From the NCBI RefSeq assembly GCF_004027225.2, contig NC_044301.2:23911586-23975585 (forward strand): a DNA stretch of 64,000 nt, in the 5' to 3' direction. Each line of letters starts with the position of its first letter. Positions within the stretch are counted from its first letter, which is position 1. The translations under genes were made by a program, and so were the position numbers. Below, in pieces: positions 54,301 through 64,000 of the stretch. Under the pieces are notes generated by a model that made no database searches, was not told where the DNA came from, and saw only the letters and a program-made list of their open reading frames with translations. The stretch comes from Strigops habroptila (taxonomy: Eukaryota; Chordata; Aves; Psittaciformes; Psittacidae).

Positions 54301-57300
54301 AGGTCTAGTGACCATTTATTATTCATAAGTACAATCTGGGACAGACTGATAAATGACCCCTAACCATCCCACTCAATTTCAAAAGGGGAAAGAACCGGAA
54401 TGGACTGACCAATGGCTCCAGCAATCTCGTCTTGCTAACCTTCCCTTTACAGGGATAGGGAGATGCCTGATGGGTATAATATTTATATAACAAGGAAATT
54501 ACCTCTGTAATATGGATTGTTTCAGGATGCATTCAGTCTAGTTCAATATAGTGAGGCTGTGGAAGACATCATCTGACATAGCATGTAAAATTGATAGAGG
54601 TTTGCACTGTCCAGTCTGCTTACAAAATGCAAGTAGAGATGATCTGAATGACAAACTTGGCACCAGTCAGGGTACAGGTAGCCTTTGCTGCAGAGGGCTG
54701 TGCCCAAAGGGAATTCATGTTCCTCTGACTTAAGTGAAGAGCTGTGTTAAAGCAGCAAGAAATGGTGATATTGCTGGCCAGGATGTGAGAAGACCTGCTT
54801 AAAACTGACAAAGAAGTAGCCTGAAATAACTGGATCATCCATACTTTAGCTGGCCAGTAAAAGCCTGGATCCAGAGTGTACCTATCTGTCTCGGTAGCTG
54901 GTAAAATGTCCTGAATGAGGTTGAAAGAATCCAGTAAAGCCACAAAATTACTGCTGAGAGAGCATAGCTCAAAAAGACACAAATGCAGAAGTCAGTGGCT
55001 ACGAGAAGCCTCCAGGGACTCAAATGGGCTGCAAAGAGAAGATTACTAAATTCAGTAAAAGAGGGGGAAAGCAAAGAGAAAGAAGCTCTGCTCTGTAGAG
55101 GACAGCAAAGCACTACTGTTTGGAGCATGCAAAGAGGAAAGATAGCACTGAACAAAAAGCAGGAGCTGAAACACCCCATCAGATGCTTGGCTGCAGGAGA
55201 AAAGCCATTATAATTTGGCAGTATTTGGATAGCGATACGGGGCAGCATCAGCTTTCAGCACAGACAACTGGTGTTCCAGCACAGCAGATGGCCAATGCCC
55301 TGCTTCTCCCCGCGGCTGTGGAGCGGGTGTTTGCAGAGAGAGGGCAGCCTTCCCTCTCAAAACTGTCCTGTGTTACCTGAGAAGCTTTCAGCTGGCTCTG
55401 AAAAGGGGAAGATGGTGCCTTCTCCTGGATGTTCTCTGGATGGGGAGTGGGGAATGGCTGGTCCAGCTGCATATGGCATTTATACCTCAGCTCCCCAAGA
55501 GTCGCCCTCTCATGCTTGTTCCCATTCTTCACACTGCTCGAATAATGAGAGCGAAGCAGATAACAGCAGTGACCTACTTCCAGCCTCCTTTCTCAAGGAA
55601 GCTGTCTCATCAAAAGCTCTCCATGAGCCCAGTTCAGCCTCAGAAATCCAAACAAAGCAGAAATGTAAGATGCCAAATAGTGGGCAGGATGCTCTGAACA
55701 CCTGTGAGTGGTTGACAGGTACCTGAGTGAACTGGGCCCATTAAGAGATGTAGGAAACAGGACACTAATTTCACAGGCTGTCTCAGGAAATCCTGCAAGA
55801 AGAAACTGCTTCTCCTCTGGTAGGTAGACCCCCACCGACACAAAGAGCGCTTCGCCCTCCACGAGCTCCACGCTGGACTGACATCTAACACAACAGAAGT
55901 TGCAGCAAAGCAGGTCATTTAAGAATTGCAGCAAACCTGGTCAAAATCTGGATTTATGGCAGAGAATCAGTGATAGTAAACCAAAGAGGAGAGGTACAAT
56001 GATAAAAACAGAACATTCAGCAAAAAAACCCAAATACACTTGTAAGTGATCTCAGCTGCAACAACTAACATGCACCAGCTGTTACAAGGTGCAAACTGAA
56101 AGTCTTGGGCAGATCAACAACTTGACCAGTTCTGTTCAATTAGGAACGGGGCTGCACCTAAGATGCGTGCCAGTAGATGGTGTGTTTATTTTAACCAAAT
56201 AGGTACCTGAACATAGCTAGAGCTCCCTTTAGCACTGCTGCTTTGTTTTGAGCCCATATTGCTTGCTGAACAGGCTTCAATTTTACCCTCTGAAGTTTTC
56301 CTTCTTCCTGTTTTATCCCCTTGTGAAATTTCAGAGAGAATCACTCTGACCAACATGATAGGAACATTTGGATCATTGAGTGTAATATGCTATCCATATT
56401 TGCACTTCAAAGCATTGTGCTTTTGCAGTTAAATATAATCCTGTGCCATCTTTCATAAGATGAGCAATAGAAATACCAGGATCTTTCCTCATATGCTGTC
56501 ACAATACATCATCTCCAGGTTTACCTCTGCTGGCTTATCCAGGTCCTGATTTACCTTAACAAATGTCCATGTCCCTAAGGCCACGTGAAAGCAGCTGGAA
56601 GCCTATGGATTTGTGTTGTCTTGACATGCAGCACTGCTTCAGAGACATCTTGGCTCAGGCTCCAGTTCTTGCTTATTTTCACAGTAGATTTCAAGAATTT
56701 GTGAGACATCATTTCATTTGCTTTTATCTTATGATGGCTTGTTCAGCCCCCTTCACAATTAGACTCTGACATTTTTATGGCTCAAAGTGGCTGCATTTAT
56801 TTTTTTTTTAAGTAGGTCATGTGAAACATGAATGTGTTGCATCAACACATCAAGAAGGCTTGGTGTAGCTCAGTTCAGGCACTCAGCATTTGATACCACT
56901 ACTCTGCATACTACCCAGCCATCACATCCAGTGGGTGCCCCTATCACTTCTTCAGAGAGAGATGGAGGGAAAAGGATTCTTTCTCGGAATAACTGGCAAT
57001 TTATGGGAAGAGGCAGCAGAGAGGAGCCAAGAACCAGGAACTCCAGATCTCCTCATCCAAGACTGCTGCATGTCACACCTGACACATTTCCCACCTGACA
57101 GCCACAATAGGTCCAAAACATTTCTCCTGACAGGCAGATATGAAATGATGGTTACTGACAGTATATATCCATTTTCTTCCCATCAGAAAAGAACAGCCTA
57201 CTCACTTCTTTAAATCAAGTAACAGTATGACTGATGCACATTTTGAAACCCAACCTTCACAGCTGATTGGCAACCCATGAGAAAAGAAGGTATGTGATTA

Positions 57301-58104
57301 ATTCTGTGAGATAGTTCATCAGCTGATTGCATAAAATGCCCAAGAAGCAGCAGCACAAAACTTAAAAGCTAAGGAACATAATCCTGCAACACACATTCAG
57401 AACTTCAAAACATGCATACTCGTTGGACTTAAAGGACCAATAACAAAATTATATGCCAGGGTACTGAACTACTTGACTCACAAACAATTAAAGCATTCTT
57501 TCAGCATAAATTATATTTTGTAGGATTATTTTTCTCAGGCAGTATGTACAACAAAGTGGATATGCTCACAGGAGTTGTATCAAACTCAGATTTCTGTTCC
57601 TGTAAGTTTTGGTCAGTGCAATTCCCTGAACGTAGGGAGTTGTGGGCTGAACCCCCAAACTGAACTCAACTAGATCTGCCAAATTGATGCTGGGGACTAA
57701 TTCTCCAGGGCCACAAAAAGTGGCATTGTGTTATATGGGTTTGGGTTTCCTAAATTCAGCATATGGGAATTCCCACCCTTACTATTTTGGATGGGAAGGA
57801 AAGGTGACCATGATGACAAACCCCTCTCTTATTTCAGACCTACCTCTCCTCCTCTAGCCCTTTTGCACAAGAATTACAACTGCACTCATATATTTCAAGG
57901 TTGGTGTCATTCAGCTTCTGAATCAGTTTGGCAAGTCCTATATTTAAGAGGCATTAAGTCTGTGTGAATTTATAGCTAACTGATCATACTCTCAAATGGA
58001 AGAGCACTCAAGACTTAGTACTAACAGCTCCACAACTTTTCCTTTGCTTCTAAATGCACAAACCGATTTTTCCCAACATGGTGTCCAACACAATTATTAT
58101 ACTT
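51399..58104. other. Long intergenic stretch, no gene recognised
   Basis: 6.7 kb of AT-leaning sequence without recognised genes, tRNAs or young repeats. Open frames of 60-150 codons (for example 55271-55726) lack any recognised motif and have shadows on both strands, so they are not called. Confidence 0.5.
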
Positions 58105-58857
58105 GCAACTCTCATTACAACCCCAATAATAGCCCTCCTCCTCGCACTAACAATTTGAACCCCCCTCCCCCTCCCATTCCCCCTTGCAGACCTAAACCTA
58201 GGCCTCCTCTTCCTCCTAGCTATATCCAGCCTAGCAGTCTACTCAATCCTATGATCAAGCTGAGCCTCAAACTCCAAGTGCACTCTAATTGGTGCACTAC
58301 AAGCAGTAACACAAACCATCTCCTACGAAGTAACACTAGCCATTATCCTCCTATCTGTAATTATATTAAGCGGGAATTATACCATAAGCACCCTCGCTGC
58401 CTCACGAGAACCCCTATACCTCATGTTCTCCTCCTGACCCCTTGCAATAATATGATACATCTCAACGCTAGCCGAAACAAACCGTTCCCCATTCGACCTT
58501 ACAGAAGGAGAATCCGAACTAGTCTCAGGCTTCAACGTAGAATATGCCGCAGGACCATTCGCCTTATTCTTCCTAGCTGAATACGCAAACATCATACTAA
58601 TAAACACACTAACCACCCTCCTATTCCTAAACCCCAGCATATTCAACCCCCCATCAGAATTATTCCCTCTCATTGTAGCCACAAAAACCCTACTCCTCTC
58701 CTCAAGCTTTCTCTGAGTACGAGCTTCCTATCCACAATTCTGATACGACCAACTCATACACCTTCTCTGAAAAAACTTCCTCCCACTAACACTAGCACTA
58801 TACCTCTGACACACCAGCATACCAATCTCTTATGCAGGTCTACCTCCTTACCTAAGG
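58105..58857 (+). pseudogene. ND1: NUMT ND1, 5'-truncated
   Basis: Complex I subunit ND1 in the vertebrate mitochondrial code, from about residue 90 ([24 protein letters not shown]) to GLPPYL. It ends with AGG (58855-58857), which serves as stop in many bird ND1 genes and overlaps tRNA-Ile. No internal stop is seen in the retained part. The first third of the gene is missing at the NUMT junction. Confidence 0.92.
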
Positions 58858-58926
58858 AAATGTGCCCGAACGTAAGGGTCACTATGATAAAGTGAACATA
58901 GAGGTACACTAATCCTCTCATTTCCT
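58856..58926 (+). tRNA. NUMT tRNA-Ile (GAT)
   Basis: GGAAATG/CATTTCC acceptor pairing and anticodon GAT in CTATGATAAAG. Cloverleaf looks intact. Confidence 0.85.
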
Positions 58927-58934
58927 AATAAGCT

Positions 58935-59005
58935 TAGAAAAGCAGGAATTGAACCTACACAAAAGGAATCAAAATCCTTCATACTTCCTTTATATTATTT
59001 CCTAG
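58935..59005 (-). tRNA. NUMT tRNA-Gln (TTG)
   Basis: Light-strand tRNA in the normal Ile-Gln-Met order; about 71 nt, anticodon region CAAAATCC read in reverse. Confidence 0.8.
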
Positions 59006-59072
59006 TAGAATCAGCTAACAAAGCTATTGGACCCATACCCTGAAAATGATGGTTCAACCCCTTCCCCTACTA
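59004..59072 (+). tRNA. NUMT tRNA-Met (CAT)
   Basis: AGTAGAATCAGCTAA...ACCCATACC...CCTACTA with CAT anticodon. It ends directly before the ND2 ATG. Confidence 0.85.
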
Positions 59073-60113
59073 ATGAGCCCCCATGCAAAACTCATCTTAA
59101 CCCTAAACTTACTCCTAGGAACAACAATCACAATCTCAAGCAACCACTGAATAATAGCCTGAACCGGGCTAGAAATCAACACCCTAGCCATTATTCCCCT
59201 AATCTCAAAGTCCCACCACCCCCGAGCCATTGAAGCAACAATCAAATACTTTCTAGTACAAGCAACCGCCTCAGCACTAGTTCTCTTCTCAAGCATAACC
59301 AACGCATGGTCCACTGGACAATGAGACATCACCCAACTCACCAACTCCCCATCATGCCTCCTACTAACCACCGCAATTGCCATCAAACTAGGACTAGCCC
59401 CATTCCACTTCTGATTCCCAGAAGTACTCCAAGGCTCATCTCTCACCACAGCCATATTACTGTCAACAGTAATAAAACTCCCACCAACCGCCATCCTATT
59501 CCTTACATCACACTCACTCAACCCTATACTACTCACCACCATAGCCATCACATCAACCGCCCTAGGTGGTTGAATAGGACTTAACCAAACACAAACCTGA
59601 AAAATCCTAGCTTTCTCATCCATCTCCCATCTAGGTTGAATAACCATCATCATTATCTACAACCCAAAACTCACCCTATTAGCCTTCTACCTCTACATCT
59701 TAATAACCACTTCCATCTTCCTTACCATAAACACAACCAAAACTCTAAAGCTACCAACATTAATAACCTCATGAACCAAAGCCCCCATATTAAACGCAAC
59801 CCTCATACTAACCCTACTATCACTAGCAGGTCACCCCCCACTAACAGGCTTCCTACCCAAATGACTTATCATCCAAGAACTCATTAAACAAGAAATAACT
59901 ACAACAGCCACAATCATCTCCATACTCTCACTCCTAGGACTTTTCTTCTATCTACGCCTAGCGTACTGCTCAACAATCACACTCCCCCCCAACCCCTCAA
60001 ACAAAATAAAACAATGAACCACTAAAAAACCAACCAACACCCCAATCTCCATCCTCACCTCCTTATCCATGTCACTCCTTCCACTCTCCCCCATAATCCT
60101 CACCATCACCTAA
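59073..60113 (+). pseudogene. ND2: NUMT ND2
   Basis: Complete ND2 frame, 346 codons plus TAA (60111-60113), opening MSPHAKLI. No stop appears in the mitochondrial code. One Trp codon is TGG (59307-59309) where TGA prevails elsewhere in the gene. Under the nuclear code it is full of TGA stops, so no protein can come from the nuclear copy. Confidence 0.93.
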
Positions 60114-60182
60114 GAAACTTAGGATAATTTAAACCAAAGGCCTTCAAAGCCTTAAACAAGAGTTAAACCCTCTTAGTTTCTG
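60113..60182 (+). tRNA. NUMT tRNA-Trp (TCA)
   Basis: AGAAACT/AGTTTCT acceptor stem, anticodon TCA in GCCTTCAAAGC. Confidence 0.85.
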
Positions 60183-60183
60183 T

Positions 60184-60252
60184 TAAGATCCGTAGGACAT
60201 TAACCTACATCCCCTGAATGCAACCCAGACACTTTAATTAAGCTAGGACCTT
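60184..60252 (-). tRNA. NUMT tRNA-Ala (TGC)
   Basis: Light-strand tRNA; AAGGTCC pairs with GGATCTT, anticodon TGC read in reverse of AATGCAACC. Confidence 0.85.
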
Positions 60253-60253
60253 C

Positions 60254-60327
60254 CTAGACAGGTGGGCTTTGACCCCACGAAATACTAGTTAACAGCTAGG
60301 TGCCCTAAACCAACAGGCCTCTGCCTA
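60254..60327 (-). tRNA. NUMT tRNA-Asn (GTT)
   Basis: TAGGCAG/CTGTCTA acceptor. Only 2 nt separate it from tRNA-Cys, so there is no light-strand origin stem-loop, as in birds. Confidence 0.85.
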
Positions 60328-60329
60328 AA

Positions 60330-60396
60330 AGACCCCGATGTGGCTTAAACACATATCGATGAGCTTGCAACTCAACATGAACTTCACTACAGAGTC
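60330..60396 (-). tRNA. NUMT tRNA-Cys (GCA)
   Basis: GACTCTG/CGGGGTC acceptor with several G-T pairs; anticodon GCA read in reverse of CTTGCAACT. Confidence 0.8.
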
Positions 60397-60466
60397 GATA
60401 AGAAGAGGAATTAAAACTCTGTAAAAAGGACTACAGTCTAACGCTTCAACACTCAGCCATCTTACC
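60397..60466 (-). tRNA. NUMT tRNA-Tyr (GTA)
   Basis: GGTAAGA/TCTTATC acceptor; anticodon GTA in the reverse of GACTACAGTC. Confidence 0.8.
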
Positions 60467-60475
60467 AACTTACCT

Positions 60476-62010
<1,535 letters not shown>

Positions 62011-62019
<9 letters not shown>

Positions 62020-62086
62020 AAGGAATCGAACCCTCATATGCTGGTTTCAAGCCAACTGCATATCAAACCACTTATGCTTCTTTCTT
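62011..62086 (-). tRNA. NUMT tRNA-Ser (UCN)
   Basis: AAGAAAG/CTTTCTT acceptor; anticodon TGA in the reverse of GTTTCAAGC. Confidence 0.8.
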
Positions 62087-62091
62087 AATTA

Positions 62092-62158
62092 GATGTTAGT
62101 AAACCAATTACATGGCCCTGTCAGAGCCAAATCACAGGCGAAAACCCTGTACACCTCC
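62092..62158 (+). tRNA. NUMT tRNA-Asp (GTC)
   Basis: Anticodon GTC in CCCTGTCAGAG. The second base is A where G is usual, weakening the acceptor stem. Confidence 0.75.
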
Positions 62159-62160
62159 AC

Positions 62161-62838
62161 ATGGCTAACCACTCACAACTAGGATTCCAAGACGCCTCCT
62201 CCCCCATCATAGAAGAACTCGTTGAATTCCACGACCACGCCCTCATGGTTGCACTAACAATCTGCAGCCTAGTCCTCTACTTACTGACACTGATACTAAT
62301 AGAAAAACTATCCTCAAATACAGTCGATGCCCAAGAAGTAGAACTAATCTGAACAATCTTCCCAGCTATTGTCCTCATCCTACTCGCCCTACCATCCCTA
62401 CAAATCCTGTATATAATAGACGAAATCGATGAACCCGACCTGACCCTAAAAGCCATCGGACACCAATGATACTGATCCTACGAATACATAGACTTCAAGG
62501 ACCTCTCATTCGACTCATACATAATCCCCACAGCAGACCTCCCACTAGGCCACTTCCAACTCCTGGAAGTAGACCACCGTGTCGTTATCCCAATAGAATC
62601 CCCCATCATCATCACCGCTGCCAACATGCTCCACTCATGAACAGTCCCCACATTAGGAGTAAAAACTGACGCTATCCCTGGATGACTTAACCAAACATCC
62701 TTCATCACCACTCGCCCAGGCATCTTCTATGGCCAATGCTCGGAAATCTGCGGAGCCAACCATAGCTTCATACCAATTGTAGTAGAATCTATCCCCCTCG
62801 CCCACTTTGAAAACTGATCCTCACTACTATCCTCCTAA
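62161..62838 (+). pseudogene. COX2: NUMT COX2
   Basis: Open in mitochondrial code, 225 codons to TAA (62836-62838), two fewer than the usual 227. The missing two codons lie at about 62607, where ESPI is followed directly by the ITA stretch, and the adjacent conserved Asp pair reads Ala-Asn. CuA ligand region [12 protein letters not shown] is kept. Relaxed constraint fits a nuclear copy. Confidence 0.9.
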
Positions 62839-62839
62839 T

Positions 62840-62908
62840 CATTAAGCAGCTATGCACCAGCACTAGCCTTTTAAGCTAGACAAAGAGGGTCCCTCCCCTC
62901 CTTAATGA
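62840..62908 (+). tRNA. NUMT tRNA-Lys (TTT)
   Basis: CATTAAG/CTTAATG acceptor; anticodon TTT in CCTTTTAAG. Confidence 0.85.
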
Positions 62909-62909
62909 T

Positions 62910-63077
62910 ATGTCACAGCTCAACCCAAACCCATGATTCTTCATCATAATTACATCCTGACTAACATTTTCCCTGATCATCCAACCCAAACTACTATCAT
63001 TCACCCCCACAAACCCTCTCACTAACAAAACACCCACAACCACTAAAACCAATCCCTGAACCTGACCACGATCTTAA
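62910..63077 (+). pseudogene. ATP8: NUMT ATP8
   Basis: Complete 55-codon frame (MSQLNPNPWFF...) ending TAA. It overlaps the ATP6 start by 10 nt in the normal way. Confidence 0.9.
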
Positions 63078-63751
63078 CTTTCTTCGACCAATTCTCAAGT
63101 CCCTACCTCTTTGGAATCCCACTAATCCTCCTCTCAACACTATTCCCTACCCTACTATTTCCCACACCCAACAACCGATGAATCACCAACTGCCTAACCA
63201 CCCTACAACTATGACTCACCCACACAATCACTAAACAACTCATAATCCCACTAAACAAACCAGGCCACAAGTGAGCCCTCATCCTCACATCACTAATAAT
63301 ACTCCTATTAACAATCAACCTCCTCCGCCTACTACCCTACACATTCACTCCAACCACCCAACTATCAATAAACATAGCCCTAGCCTTCCCACTCTGATTC
63401 GCCACCCTACTTGTAGGCCTACGAAATCAACCCACAATTTCCCTAGGACACCTCCTACCTGAAGGCACACCCACACCACTAATCCCAGCCCTAATCATAA
63501 TCAAAACTATTAGTCTCCTCATTCGCCCATTAGCCCTAGGAGTCCGCCTCACAGCAAATCTCACTGCAGGGCATCTACTCATTCAACTTATCTCCACAGT
63601 CACCATCACACTCCTCCCCATCATACCCACAGTATCTACTCTCACCACAATAATTCTTCTCCTACTAACAATCCTAGAAGTGGCAGTAGCCATGATCCAA
63701 GCCTATGTCTTCATACTTCTACTAAGCCTTTACCTACAGGAAAACATCTAA
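63068..63751 (+). pseudogene. ATP6: NUMT ATP6, start codon lost
   Basis: ATP synthase subunit a frame of 227 codons to TAA (63749-63751). The initiating ATG is ACG (63068-63070). The rest, including [15 protein letters not shown] and the conserved Arg in [12 protein letters not shown], is open. Confidence 0.9.
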
Positions 63752-64000
63752 TGGCCCACCAAGCACATTCCTACCACATAGTAGACCCCAGCCCATGGCC
63801 CATCTTCAGAGCAGCCGCCGCCCTACTCACCACCTCAGGATTAATTATATGATTCCACTACAACTCCTCACAACTCCTAACCCTAGGACTACTATCAACC
63901 ACCCTCGTCATAATTCAGTGGTGACGAGACATCATACAAGAAGGCACATTCCAAGGCCATCACACACCCACAGTCCAAAAGGGCCTACAATACGGAATAA
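63751..64000 (+). pseudogene. COX3: NUMT COX3, 5' part with in-frame AGA
   Basis: Starts ATG sharing the A of the ATP6 stop. Codon 20 is AGA (63808-63810) where COX3 has Gly GGA in SPWPIFG. AGA does not encode an amino acid in vertebrate mitochondria. The frame runs off the window at QKGLQYG. Confidence 0.9.

Noticed and set aside
55271..55726. 151-codon plus-strand frame as a gene
   Set aside because: No motif, no conserved domain, overlapping frames of similar length on the other strand and no clear splice context.
57996..58580. 194-codon Pro/Asn-rich frame in standard code
   Set aside because: It is an out-of-frame reading of the NUMT ND1 region.

Overview
The window is nuclear DNA from a bird. 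The evidence is the IRX5 homeobox gene at the left edge, abundant CR1 LINEs ending in the ATTCTATG tail motif, avian-type endogenous retroviruses (ERVs), and a right-hand block of mitochondrial DNA with no light-strand origin between tRNA-Asn and tRNA-Cys, as in birds. The order of bird was not determined.

Left edge (1-3716): the 5' part of IRX5 on the minus strand (coding exon 1, intron 1, start of exon 2), then a GC-rich upstream region. A second, divergent-looking promoter lies near 3040-3360 and may belong to a lncRNA in the position CRNDE holds in mammals. No other conserved protein-coding gene was recognised. One spliced-exon candidate lies at 47327-47490.

Retroviral block (3717-27157): an old ERVL-like (class III, env-less) provirus on the plus strand forms the scaffold. 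Three other proviruses sit inside it or its tandem partner. (a) 5353-14921, minus: a 9.6-kb provirus with LTRs over 1.1 kb, a tRNA-Ser primer site, gag starting 4 nt after that site, a coiled-coil Gag, pol, and an Env that does not show the CX6CC pattern. (b) 16638-19205, minus: a betaretrovirus-like ERVK deleted down to gag plus the env tail, with a perfect 6-bp target duplication. (c) 22929-25688, plus: a young element with near-identical 425-bp LTRs, a tRNA-Trp primer site, a truncated betaretrovirus-like Gag and an alpharetrovirus-like Env transmembrane subunit, with a perfect 6-bp target duplication. All are disrupted by stops, frameshifts or deletions.

LINE and rearranged block (27158-51398): CR1 copies of several ages. 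One (27158-30090) keeps an 888-codon endonuclease-RT frame. Another (33912 to about 38600, minus) has an intact ORF1 with an SGNH-esterase-like domain and is split by a small LTR-like insertion. A minus-strand ERVL pol fragment (43328-45449) begins almost exactly where the plus-strand ERVL gag fragment stops at 27157, which suggests that one provirus was split by an inversion. There are also two solo ERVL LTRs, a 418-bp duplicated segment and a 12-N gap.

Right edge (about 58105-64000): a nuclear copy of mitochondrial DNA (NUMT) from mid-ND1 into COX3 in normal mitochondrial order. It carries a TAA in COX1, a COX1 frameshift, a lost ATP6 start and an AGA in COX3, so it is a pseudogene block and not live mtDNA.
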